Shown here: one piece after another, positions 31,090-38,470 of the stretch | Position numbering within the stretch: position 1 is the stretch's first letter | Layout: the number at the start of each line of letters is the position of its first letter | Position numbers and translations under genes: made by a program | Assembly: GCA_045130275.1 (NCBI GenBank) | Contig: JBGUPL010000034.1 | Span: 1-45,638 of the forward strand | DNA: 45,638 nucleotides | DNA from: F23-D06 sp045130275 | GTDB taxonomy: Bacteria > Bacteroidota > Bacteroidia > Bacteroidales > WCHB1-69 | Direction: 5' to 3' | The notes under the pieces: model-generated | Seen by the model: only the letters and a program-made list of their open reading frames with translations | Told to the model about the DNA's origin: nothing | Databases searched by the model: none

Positions 31090-31662
31090 ATGAAACTACA
31101 TGAAACAGAAATCCTGCAACTCCGCGAAATGGTGGAGGAGTCCGTGTCGCGCAAGATGAAGACCCCCGCGGACTTCCAGTTCCTCACCGGTGTGATCCTG
31201 GAGCGCTGCAAGGAGACCTTGGGCGTGACCACACTCAAGCGCATCTGGGGGTACGTCGATGGCTACGACACCACCCGCTACTCCACCCTCTCGGTTCTCG
31301 CCCGTTGCGTGGGTTTTCACGACTGGGACGATTTTCTGGCCAACCACGACCGCACGGGCGAATCCTCGAACCCGGTGTTGGGCCGCGTCCTGCATCCCGA
31401 CGAGATCCCGCAGGAGGGGTTCGTGCGCATCGCCTGGTCGCCCGACCGCCGTGTGCTGCTGCGCCATATCGGCGAAGGGAGCTTCATGGTGGTGGAGAGC
31501 GAAAACTCCAAGCTCAAGCCCGGCGATTCCTTTTCGTGTTCCTGCTTCATCCTCGGGGAGCCCCTCTACCTCGACAACTTCGTGCACGGCAACAACGCCC
31601 CCACCCTCTTCGTGGTCGGCAACAAAGGCGGGCTCACGGAGGTGCGGCAGGAGCGGGAGTGA
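31090..31662 (+). CDS. Hypothetical protein with N-terminal helical DNA-binding-like region
   Basis: A 190-residue protein I cannot assign to a named family. Its N-terminal third is helical with VTTLKRIWGYVDGYDTTRY, then TLSVLARCVGFHDWDDFL. This 'TLKR.WGY...TL..LAR..GF.DW..F' pattern recurs in Bacteroidetes hypothetical proteins and looks like a helix-turn-helix arrangement. The C-terminal part (about 95-190) is rich in beta strands (RVLLRHIGEGSFMVVES). No signal peptide or membrane segment. It has its own promoter with the ATTAGGAC direct repeat, shared with the 33463 operon, which suggests joint control. Confidence 0.65.
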   Translation: MKLHETEILQLREMVEESVSRKMKTPADFQFLTGVILERCKETLGVTTLKRIWGYVDGYDTTRYSTLSVLARCVGFHDWDDFLANHDRTGESSNPVLGRVLHPDEIPQEGFVRIAWSPDRRVLLRHIGEGSFMVVESENSKLKPGDSFSCSCFILGEPLYLDNFVHGNNAPTLFVVGNKGGLTEVRQERE

Positions 31663-31708
31663 CGGCGAGCACTCCCCGCCAAAATCTCCACGAACCGGAA
31701 AAAAATCA

Positions 31709-31773
31709 GTTCGCGGAGGAAAACGACCCCCTAAAACTCCTCCGCGAACAAAAATTTTGTATCTTCGCGGAGA
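31709..31773 (+). promoter_or_regulatory. Promoter region with three TTCGCGGAG repeats, upstream of the DUF234 ATPase
   Basis: A 12-bp perfect inverted repeat (GTTCGCGGAGGA at 31709-31720 with its complement at 31738-31749) is followed by a third copy, TTCGCGGAG, at 31765-31773. The last copy overlaps a -7-like TATCTTCG (31760-31767). The pattern suggests an operator; the inverted pair could also act as a terminator for the upstream gene. Confidence 0.55.
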
Positions 31774-31790
31774 AATAAAACAGGGACATT

Positions 31791-33233
31791 ATGACAACAG
31801 AAATCATCGGAAGAAAGAAGGAACTTGCTGATTTACAAGAATATTACGATTCTTGCGAGGCAGAATTCATCGTAATTTACGGCAGGCGACGCGTGGGGAA
31901 AACCTTTTTGGTCCACCAATTTTTCCAAAATCGGTTCGATTTTTGCGTGACAGGACTCTCCCCAATCGAATCCGACAACATCAACCTGAAGGAACGACAG
32001 CTGGAGAACTTCCAAACGGCTCTGAATCATTATGGAATTCGGGAATACGAGAAACCTTCGGATTGGTTTGAGGCCTTCCACAGCCTCCAAGACTTATTGA
32101 CCAATGCGGACAACCAAGAGCGGCAAGTGGTTTTCATTGACGAGCTGCCATGGATGGACACTCCCTCTTCCGGATTCATCACCGCATTGGAGCATTTCTG
32201 GAACGACTGGGCAGCTCACAGATCCAATCTGATGTTCATCGTTTGCGGTTCCGCCACCTCATACATCATCGACAACGTCATCAACAACACGGGGGGCTTG
32301 TACAACCGCATCACTCATCCGATGTTGATATCCCCTTTCACCCTGTCTGAAACGGAGTCGTATCTCAGCAGCCGGGGCATCGCTTACGACAGAATCGAGA
32401 TATTGCGTTGCTATATGGTGATGGGGGGCATTCCTTACTATCTGCGACAACTGAAACGAGGGAAAAGTCTCGCGCAAAACATTGACGAGCTGTTCTTCAG
32501 CCAGGGTGCCCCCTTGTCTGGGGAATACGACCGGCTGTTTAGTTCCTTATTCAAAAAGCCGGAAACCTACAGGCACATCATCGAAATTCTTGCCGGCAAA
32601 AAGGCAGGGTATTCGCGGACCGAAATATGCGCATTGTTAGGCAAGAAATGCGGCGGTGACATCAGCCGTTATCTCAGGGATCTGAAGAACTGCTTCTTCA
32701 TCTCCTCATACTATTCCATGGACAAGAAAAGAGACATAAAATACAGGCTGTGCGATTTTTACACCTTGTTTTACTTGAAGTTCATCAAAGGGAAGGAAGG
32801 ACTGGACCCGAGGTTTTGGTCTCACACCGTCAACGCCCCTGCGACACAAGTCTGGAACGGCCTCACTTTTGAGCTGATATGTTTGACCCATGTGGAGCAA
32901 ATCAAGCACGGTTTGGGAATTTCCGGAGTCCTTTGCAATGCGTTCTCCTGGTGGGATCGGGATGCACAAGACGCCGGGGCTCAAATAGACCTGGTGTTGG
33001 AACGCGGCGACAGGGCCATCAACCTGTGCGAGATCAAGTTCTGCGCCAACGAGCCGTTTCTTATCACCAAGGACTACGCGGACAAGTTGCGCCAAAAGGT
33101 GGCCGTCTTCAGGGAATCTGTGAAAACGCGCGCCACCATCCTCACCACCCTGATCTCCACGTTCGGAATTGTCCCGGGCAAGAACAGCTCCGTCATCCAA
33201 TGCAGCGTCACCTTAGACGACCTTTTCGATTGA
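31791..33233 (+). CDS. AAA-type ATPase with C-terminal DUF234 domain
   Basis: A 480-residue ATPase of the family often called archaeal-type ATPase/DUF234. Walker A is GRRRVGKTF (31-39), Walker B is VVFIDELPWMD (about 113-123), and the sensor region VCGSATSYI follows. A winged-helix-like middle (RTEICALLGKKCGGDISRYL) leads to the C-terminal DUF234/PD-(D/E)XK-like region with AQIDLVLERGD and CEIKF, which keeps the D-x(n)-E-x-K signature of that nuclease-like fold. Cellular function of the family is unknown. It has a separate promoter and is followed by the direct-repeat promoter of the next operon. Confidence 0.85.
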   Translation: MTTEIIGRKKELADLQEYYDSCEAEFIVIYGRRRVGKTFLVHQFFQNRFDFCVTGLSPIESDNINLKERQLENFQTALNHYGIREYEKPSDWFEAFHSLQDLLTNADNQERQVVFIDELPWMDTPSSGFITALEHFWNDWAAHRSNLMFIVCGSATSYIIDNVINNTGGLYNRITHPMLISPFTLSETESYLSSRGIAYDRIEILRCYMVMGGIPYYLRQLKRGKSLAQNIDELFFSQGAPLSGEYDRLFSSLFKKPETYRHIIEILAGKKAGYSRTEICALLGKKCGGDISRYLRDLKNCFFISSYYSMDKKRDIKYRLCDFYTLFYLKFIKGKEGLDPRFWSHTVNAPATQVWNGLTFELICLTHVEQIKHGLGISGVLCNAFSWWDRDAQDAGAQIDLVLERGDRAINLCEIKFCANEPFLITKDYADKLRQKVAVFRESVKTRATILTTLISTFGIVPGKNSSVIQCSVTLDDLFD

Positions 33234-33244
33234 GAGCACCCTTA

Positions 33245-33294
33245 ATTCGGACCAATTAGGACCAAGCCGCCAATCGGTTTACATATTATTTTTG
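33245..33294 (+). promoter_or_regulatory. Promoter with direct-repeat operator, second copy
   Basis: ATTCGGAC (33245-33252) and ATTAGGAC (33255-33262), ten bases apart, then the -7 core TATTTTTG (33287-33294). From the first repeat to the -7 core is 42 bp here and 41 bp in the copy at 31022. Confidence 0.65.
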
Positions 33295-33462
33295 CGCTGT
33301 GAAATTACCGGCAACGGGATTTCACGGCGTTCTTTTTTATTCTGCTTGGGTTTTGCTAGAACCTCTTTGACGACAAAGACAGGCCACGCCTTTTTTCGTG
33401 CCTGTTAGTGAAGCCCTTGCAGTATTGATTCATTGATCAAAAACAATCAAAACTTAATTGTT
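33295..33462 (+). other. Structured 5' leader of the two-module protein operon
   Basis: The predicted transcript begins in a strong hairpin: CGCTGTGAAAT (33295-33305) with ATTTCACGGCG (33319-33329). A second hairpin, ACAGGC with a bulge then ACG, pairs with CGT and GCCTGT near 33380-33410 around a T-run. The rest is A/T-rich up to the start codon. About 165 nt of untranslated RNA is long for this genome. Confidence 0.5.
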
Positions 33463-33825
33463 ATGGGTATTCTCAACAACATCAAAGACCGATTCAACAA
33501 CGCGGAGTTCACGGTCGCTCCGAACAAGAAATTGAAAACCATTTCAGCGGAATTCAAGAAAAATTTCGACTGCACACTTGTCTTCTACAAAGGGTCGATG
33601 ATCGCGGACGGCGATATGACGCTTGCGGAGTTGGACAAGCACACGGCCAAGGAAGTGAAAAAGGCCAACGCAGAGCTCAAACTCAAGGGCAGCACAAAAG
33701 TGGCTGATGCCGAGAAATTATTCAACCAGACGTTCGGCGTGACCGTCCAAATCAAGGACAAGGCCGGCAAGGAGTGCGTGCCGAACAACATCACCATCGG
33801 GCAGGCCGCCAGAGGAGAGTATTAA
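33463..33825 (+). CDS. Two-module protein of an unrecognised family, paralogue 1
   Basis: A 120-residue soluble protein, no signal peptide. It shares an undescribed domain with the next gene and with the C-terminal part of the product at 34509. Each domain has two similar modules: first K.I..EFKKNFDCTLVFYKG..ADGDMTLAEL, then EKLFNQTFGVTVQIKDK....NNITIGQA. The module pattern is K-x(2,4)-F-x(3)-F-x(4)-V followed by a polar turn and an acidic D-x-T/I motif. ATG 33463 is chosen because MGILNNIKDRF is preceded by an A-rich leader; a frame from 33433 adds only 10 residues. It is first in an operon with the genes to 34446 and probably beyond. Confidence 0.7.
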   Translation: MGILNNIKDRFNNAEFTVAPNKKLKTISAEFKKNFDCTLVFYKGSMIADGDMTLAELDKHTAKEVKKANAELKLKGSTKVADAEKLFNQTFGVTVQIKDKAGKECVPNNITIGQAARGEY

Positions 33826-33871
33826 GCAGAATCATTTTCAACCCAATTAATCACTTAAAAATCAATCAAAA

Positions 33872-34174
33872 ATGGCAGAATTCAACATTAGCGGCCGCTT
33901 GACGGTCAAAAGTCTGAAGAAACAATTCAAAGAAGCTTTCGGTGCAACGCTGAGAGTTTACAAAGGCAAACAATTTGCTGACGACGACGCCACGCTGGCT
34001 TCCATCCGCGTGGGCGATGTCAAAGGCGGCGAACTCAAATGCGCCGGTAACCTCAAGGTCGGCAACTTCGAGAACAAGATGAAAGAGTTGTTCGGTGTCA
34101 CCGTGCAAGTCGCCACCAAAGACGACAGCGCACTGGCCGACAACGACATCACCATCGCTGCAGCAGGCAGATAG
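33872..34174 (+). CDS. Two-module protein of the same family, paralogue 2
   Basis: A 100-residue protein that is almost entirely the shared domain: LTVKSLKKQFKEAFGATL with KQFADDDATLASIR, then LKVGNFENKMKELFGVTV with DSALADNDITI. The two halves align with each other, so the domain looks like an internal duplication of about 45 residues. This is the shortest family member and probably the minimal form. It lies 46 bp after paralogue 1. Function is unknown; it has no catalytic-looking residues or cysteines. Confidence 0.75.
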   Translation: MAEFNISGRLTVKSLKKQFKEAFGATLRVYKGKQFADDDATLASIRVGDVKGGELKCAGNLKVGNFENKMKELFGVTVQVATKDDSALADNDITIAAAGR

Positions 34175-34275
34175 TATTTCGTTTTAAATCGCAAAGTTGT
34201 ACGCTGGCACAACAGCGTACAACTTTTATGAGTTTAATTCAAAAAAGCACCAATCCACCACTAAAATATTACATT

Positions 34276-34446
34276 ATGCCTCGTGTACGCGGTCTTTCAT
34301 TTTCCTTAAAACGCGCCATCGGCATCTCCGGCCTCAAAACCAAAATCGCCCGCAAGACACGCATACCGACCACCAAGGGCGGCCTGGAACGCAAAATCGG
34401 GAGGGGAATCCTCAACCTTCTCAAAGGGAAAAAGCACCATGGATAA
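34276..34446 (+). CDS. Small, very basic conserved-looking protein (56 aa)
   Basis: Begins MPRVRGLSFSLKRAIGIS and continues with KIARKTRIPTTKGGLERK and a glycine/leucine-rich basic end. About a third of residues are Lys or Arg and there is no acidic stretch, suggesting nucleic-acid binding. I recall similar 'KRA.GIS..K...AR.TGIPTT..G..RK.G' small proteins from Bacteroidetes genomes, without an assigned function. A longer frame starting at 34197 overlaps it in another phase, but this frame has the clearer protein character. The first copy of the leader repeat begins 15 bp after its stop. Confidence 0.65.
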   Translation: MPRVRGLSFSLKRAIGISGLKTKIARKTRIPTTKGGLERKIGRGILNLLKGKKHHG

Positions 34447-34460
34447 AGAAAACGGGGAAA

Positions 34461-34485
34461 GCCGAAAATCCGGAAAAGAGTAGGC
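34461..34485 (+). repeat. Leader repeat, copy A
   Basis: A 25-bp sequence, GCCGAAAATCCGG then AAAAGAGTAGGC, 48 nt before the start codon at 34509. Copy C (36293) is also 48 nt before its start codon; the similarity between A and C continues through the A-rich spacer to the ATG. Confidence 0.8.
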
Positions 34486-34508
34486 AAAACAACAAAAACA
34501 GTATTATT

Positions 34509-35246
34509 ATGGAAAATAAAGTTAAAGTTTATGGAAAAGCAAAAGGGTGGACTGCCCTTGGCATAATTGACGCCTATTTGAAAATTTATCCTTTCGCCAC
34601 ATTGGAAGACCTGAACAAGGCTTTCCCACGCGAGAAGTTCGCCTCGACAAAAAGTACCGATAAAATCCTCGTTGATTTGAATGAACTGGAGAATGACGTC
34701 AAAGCAAACGGCACCGATCGCGAGAAAGCAGACGTCGCCCAATGGAGAAAAATCCACTGGTATCTCACCTTGGAAGACGGCACCGAAGTTATCTTCTACA
34801 AGATAATGTGGGGAGAAAGCAACTTCCCAACCATAGTGGAGCACGCAAAGGGACTCGGCATAGAGGTTGCCTCCTTCGAAAAGACCAAAGGAGGCACTGA
34901 ACGCGGCTCCTACGAGTTGGAATATCTTGCCGGCTTCACCTTCCAAGTGGACGGCCGTATGACGGTGAACACCTTGCAGCAGGAATTCAAAGATGCTTTC
35001 AATGCCTGCCTGCGTGTTTATGAACCCAGCGGCAAAAAGGCGAACCCGAAGGCACACCTCGCCGGTCTTCGTATTGATGGTGATGCCACCCAAGTGGGTA
35101 GTTTCGAGGCCACCAACGAAATGAAAGTGATGGACTTTGAGTATAAGATGAAATCCATTTTCGGCATCAATGTCCAGGTGGCCCGCTCGGATGACAGCAA
35201 ACTTTCCAACGACAGCTCCATGTTGAAAGACGCTGGAAATAACTAA
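34509..35246 (+). CDS. Protein with unknown N-terminal domain and C-terminal two-module domain, paralogue 3
   Basis: A 245-residue protein. Residues 1 to about 140 (VYGKAKGWTALGIIDAYLKIYP, FPREKFASTKSTDKI, WYLTLEDGTEVIFYKIMWG) form a domain I do not recognise, compact and rich in aromatic residues. Residues about 148-245 are the two-module domain: MTVNTLQQEFKDAFNACLRVY, then MDFEYKMKSIFGINVQV. So the shared domain occurs both alone (33463, 33872) and fused to a partner domain, a clue that it is a binding module. ATG 34509 is chosen; a frame open from 34197 overlaps the small basic gene. A hairpin follows the stop. Confidence 0.75.
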   Translation: MENKVKVYGKAKGWTALGIIDAYLKIYPFATLEDLNKAFPREKFASTKSTDKILVDLNELENDVKANGTDREKADVAQWRKIHWYLTLEDGTEVIFYKIMWGESNFPTIVEHAKGLGIEVASFEKTKGGTERGSYELEYLAGFTFQVDGRMTVNTLQQEFKDAFNACLRVYEPSGKKANPKAHLAGLRIDGDATQVGSFEATNEMKVMDFEYKMKSIFGINVQVARSDDSKLSNDSSMLKDAGNN

Positions 35247-35256
35247 CCATAATTTT

Positions 35257-35292
35257 TGATGACTATCTGACAGTCTTGCCAGGTAGTCATCA
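35257..35292 (+). terminator. Long hairpin after paralogue 3
   Basis: A 13-bp stem: TGATGACTATCTG (35257-35269) with CAGGTAGTCATCA (35280-35292), one G-T pair, 10-nt loop. A T-run precedes rather than follows it on this strand, so it may be a 3' stability hairpin or a minus-strand terminator. Confidence 0.55.
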
Positions 35293-35403
35293 ATTCTTGA
35301 ACTAGATTCTTCATGAACAGCCTTTATGCCGCGAACACAGTGCGCATGCGGAGACTCCAATGCAATGGAGCTTGGGCTGAATAAAACACAATTTGCGGAG
35401 GTT

Positions 35404-35428
35404 GCCGAAAATCCGGGAAAGAGTAGGC
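35404..35428 (+). repeat. Leader repeat, copy B
   Basis: Differs from copy A by one base (CCGGG for CCGGA). It lies 39 nt before the start codon at 35443, so 9 nt (three codons) closer than in A and C. The spacer after the core is not conserved. Confidence 0.8.
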
Positions 35429-35442
35429 GCTTTTTTCTCATT

Positions 35443-36255
35443 ATGACGAAAAAAACAAGTGATAATAGGATAAGCCCATTAACAACGCAGCTAAAAAAAG
35501 AATACGTTGCTTTATGGAATAATCCGAGCTTTAAAGAAAGATTCTGTAACCGCAAGTTGAAACTTGACGGCAAGACGGAAGAATGGGTTCTCGAACGCGA
35601 CAAGTGCAAGTATTCCGAAAAGAAAATTAGCGGCTGCAAACCGGAGGAAATTCCCTGCATGGAACTAAGCGACAAACAGTACGAAGGAAGGGCTCTTTTG
35701 TTTGTCGGTATGAATCCTTCCGGAGCTGACAAAAAAAGCTATTCCTGCAATAAAGAAGATGTGTTTGTCTATGGCTGTGACAGCCCGTACTATAAGGCGA
35801 TGGCAAAATTCACGATGGAATTTCTGACCGAGAAAGATGGTTTTTCCGAATTGGACCTGTTTGGCATCGTGCAAGGTAACCAGTCTGTCGTAAGAGCGGA
35901 TTTTCTGGAAAATCCAGACTATTACAAGGAGATGTTTGATCTTTTTTTGAAATATTTGGTACTGACTCAGCCAAAAGTCATTATTGTTGCCAATGCTTTT
36001 GCATGCAGGGTAATATGTAGGGATGCGGATTTGAAGCTCTGCGAACCTGAATATGACAATTTCTACAAAAATGCCAAATATAGCTTGGTGACAAACGACC
36101 AATTTGGTGGCTACACATTTACCACAAAGGGTTTCAAAGCCCAGATGTACTTCTCCTCTATGCTTTCTGGACAACGTGCGTTGGACAATGGCAGTAAGGA
36201 CAACCTTATTTGGATGGTCAAAAACTATTTGCGACATAACCATAAGGGTACTTAA
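35443..36255 (+). CDS. Uracil-DNA-glycosylase-fold-like protein
   Basis: A 270-residue soluble protein. LLFVGMNPSGAD near residue 85 resembles the first active-site block of the uracil-DNA glycosylase superfamily (GxNP) and of DUF1643-type relatives. A later QPKVIIVANAFACRVI would be the fourth-strand region of that fold. Several cysteines (CNRK, DKCKYSEKK, GCKPEEIPC) lie in the N-terminal part, but their spacing does not match a known Fe-S cluster. It could equally be a non-catalytic relative. It is preceded by copy B of the leader repeat. Lower GC and more A-rich codon use than the metabolic operons suggest recent acquisition. Confidence 0.6.
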   Translation: MTKKTSDNRISPLTTQLKKEYVALWNNPSFKERFCNRKLKLDGKTEEWVLERDKCKYSEKKISGCKPEEIPCMELSDKQYEGRALLFVGMNPSGADKKSYSCNKEDVFVYGCDSPYYKAMAKFTMEFLTEKDGFSELDLFGIVQGNQSVVRADFLENPDYYKEMFDLFLKYLVLTQPKVIIVANAFACRVICRDADLKLCEPEYDNFYKNAKYSLVTNDQFGGYTFTTKGFKAQMYFSSMLSGQRALDNGSKDNLIWMVKNYLRHNHKGT

Positions 36256-36292
36256 CCCAAACAGAATGATAAAAATCCATATCACGGAGCCC

Positions 36293-36317
36293 GCCAAAAA
36301 TCCGGAAAAGAGTAGGC
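36293..36317 (+). repeat. Leader repeat, copy C
   Basis: Differs from copy A by one base in the 25-bp core (GCCAAAA for GCCGAAA). The 23-nt spacer up to ATG 36341 is also close to the spacer of copy A (AAACAAC, then AGYA, then ATT before the ATG). Confidence 0.8.
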
Positions 36318-36340
36318 GAAACAACAGAAATAGCAGAATT

Positions 36341-36583
36341 ATGAGTAAAGAGTACTACAAAAAGAAAATCATCGACCTGCGGGCGCAGCTGGAACGCGAG
36401 CGCGAGGCCAAGAAAAGAGACAACGAACGCTATGCGAGCCTGATAAAGAGCGCGTCTTCGCCCTCCTCAAAAGCATCCTACCGCAAATCCAAGATCGACC
36501 ACGCGGCTTCCCACGACCGCAACATCGAGTCCATCAAGCGCAACATCGAAAGTGCCAAGGAGGCGTTGAAGCGGGAAAAGTAA
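36341..36583 (+). CDS. Small coiled-coil protein (80 aa)
   Basis: Starts MSKEYYKKKIIDLRAQLERERE and is a nearly uninterrupted charged helix with heptad spacing, broken by a Ser-rich stretch (SASSPSSKASYRKS). This is a soluble two-helix coiled coil or tether; no enzymatic residues. ATG 36341 is preceded by leader-repeat copy C. It lies 77 bp before the KAP NTPase gene and may encode its partner. Confidence 0.65.
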   Translation: MSKEYYKKKIIDLRAQLEREREAKKRDNERYASLIKSASSPSSKASYRKSKIDHAASHDRNIESIKRNIESAKEALKREK

Positions 36584-36660
36584 CTAGACATCGCAAAATC
36601 GGTCAATTCATTAACAAAACGGACTTTGGGAAACAATAATTTAAACACCTTAGAACACTT

Positions 36661-38421
36661 ATGAAATCCAGCATCATTGATGTGCCCCGCAAGTATTCGG
36701 AGGCAGATTTGTTCGGAATCCAAAAATACCAGAACGCGCTAGTCAAGTTCATCCGGCTCACCAACACGCCCATCACCATCGCCCTGCAAGGCGAGTGGGG
36801 CAGCGGAAAGACCTCGCTGATGAACCAGTTACGCTATGAACTATGCGACAAGGACGGAGCACCCTATTTCCCCGTATGGGTCAACACGTGGCAGTATTCG
36901 CTGATGAAAACGCCACCGCAGGCCATCATGAGCATCCTCGAAGGGTGTATCAACCAAATCGGCGAAATCAATCCCGACCACAAGTGGAACGAGAGCAAGA
37001 AGAAAATCGGCGGCATCTTCAAGAAAATGGCATCGGTGGGCGCCAAGGTCGCGGCCAGCACCGTGGGCGTGGACGGCGATGTGGTGGACGAACTGTTCGG
37101 CGGCGAAAGCGCTGAGTCCGACATCCTCCAACTGAAAAACGAAATCGCCAAACTGATCAACGAAGCCCTCAAGATGAACCCGTCGAAAATCGGCTTCACC
37201 TTCTACATCGACGACCTCGACCGCATCGACCCGCCTGTCGCCGTGGAGATTCTGGAACTGATGAAAAACATTTTCGACCTCGACAAATGCGTGTTCATCC
37301 TCGCCATCGACTACGATGTGGTCATCAAGGGACTGAGATCCAAATTCGGAGAACTGACCGACAAGAACGAGCGTGAGTTCCGCGCCTTCTTCGACAAAAT
37401 CATCCAGCTGCCCTTCTCGATGCCCGTGGCTTCCTACAACGTTGACACCTTCCTGGTGGATGCCCTCCAGAAAATCGAGTTTTTTTCACCAAAGGAATTG
37501 GAAAACGAGTCTCTGGCCGAAAACCTCAGTGAGATTGCCCGCCTGTCGGTCGGAAGCAACCCGCGCTCGTTGAAACGCCTGAGCAACACCCTGTCACTCA
37601 TCTCCATCATCAACGAAGGGGATGACGATGACGAGGTGAATGACACCAATGCCACACAGGCCAAACTGATCAATTTCGCGTTGGTCTGTATGCAGATCGC
37701 CTATCCGTACGTGTATAACCAGCTGACGGAAGAACCCGATTTCAAGAATTGGAACGATGGCACTGCCGCGAAGCTGAAACTGCGCCATCTGACCGAAGAT
37801 GAGAAGGAGAGCCTGAACGCTGCCACAGAGTTCGACGAGGAGTGGGAAAAAGTGCTGTTCCGGATGTGCCAAAAGGAAACCTATCTGAGCATACGCGCCT
37901 TCCAAGTGTCGAGACTGCTCAACAAAATCGCTGAAATCATCGGCAATGACGACAAATTGGGCGACATCGTGGAATCGGTCATCGCCCTGTCAGCGGTCAC
38001 CAACCTCAAGGCGTTCGACACGGCTCCGAAGAGGGGCAAGAGCCAGGCCGCCCTTGAAATAATGAGTTTCTTTGAGCATTTCGTGGCCGACTTGAAACCC
38101 TCCATTCCGAGCATAAGGGCGGTAAAAGGCAAGACCTACGGCAGGATTTACGAACGCAACAACTTAAAGGCGGAATTCCGCTGCTCGCCCAAAGACAATT
38201 CCTTCACGTTGCAGATTCAAACAGAAAACCCGGATATGGTGGAAAAGATAAACGTTATGGCTGGTGGCGACTTAGCCAAATACCATTTCAACTATCATTT
38301 GGGAAAGAAAAACCAAAACCTCCACAAATGGGAAGCGCAACTGGAGGGTGACTACCGCACCAACACCGACCAGATCAAGGAATCCTGTATCGAGTTTTAC
38401 AATGCGGTGGTAAAACTGTAA
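36661..38421 (+). CDS. KAP-family P-loop NTPase
   Basis: A 586-residue NTPase of the KAP family. Walker A is GEWGSGKTS (44-52) following an N-terminal YSEADLFGIQKY, Walker B is FTFYIDDLDRIDP (about 180-192), and VGSNPRSLKRLSN is the typical KAP arginine-containing segment. Bacterial KAP NTPases often have membrane helices between Walker A and B. Here the insert (about 95-160) has an alanine/valine-rich stretch (MASVGAKVAASTVGVDGD) but no clear transmembrane pair. The C-terminal 200 residues are unassigned. KAP NTPases are frequent in anti-phage defence islands, but a role here is inference. It ends the accessory island. Confidence 0.88.
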   Translation: MKSSIIDVPRKYSEADLFGIQKYQNALVKFIRLTNTPITIALQGEWGSGKTSLMNQLRYELCDKDGAPYFPVWVNTWQYSLMKTPPQAIMSILEGCINQIGEINPDHKWNESKKKIGGIFKKMASVGAKVAASTVGVDGDVVDELFGGESAESDILQLKNEIAKLINEALKMNPSKIGFTFYIDDLDRIDPPVAVEILELMKNIFDLDKCVFILAIDYDVVIKGLRSKFGELTDKNEREFRAFFDKIIQLPFSMPVASYNVDTFLVDALQKIEFFSPKELENESLAENLSEIARLSVGSNPRSLKRLSNTLSLISIINEGDDDDEVNDTNATQAKLINFALVCMQIAYPYVYNQLTEEPDFKNWNDGTAAKLKLRHLTEDEKESLNAATEFDEEWEKVLFRMCQKETYLSIRAFQVSRLLNKIAEIIGNDDKLGDIVESVIALSAVTNLKAFDTAPKRGKSQAALEIMSFFEHFVADLKPSIPSIRAVKGKTYGRIYERNNLKAEFRCSPKDNSFTLQIQTENPDMVEKINVMAGGDLAKYHFNYHLGKKNQNLHKWEAQLEGDYRTNTDQIKESCIEFYNAVVKL

Positions 38422-38470
38422 AAAACTGAAAACAAACATTTTAACAAAACAACCACACCTCCTATAGAAT

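Noticed and set aside
34197..34508. N-terminal 104-codon extension of the 34509 gene
   Set aside because: Overlaps the small basic gene in another phase and has no conserved features except the last part, which is the repeat reported as a finding.
34461..36317. Integron attC sites as an explanation of the 25-bp repeats
   Set aside because: The repeats lack RYYYAAC/GTTRRRY ends, are not palindromic over their length, and lie just before start codons; no integron-type integrase is present.
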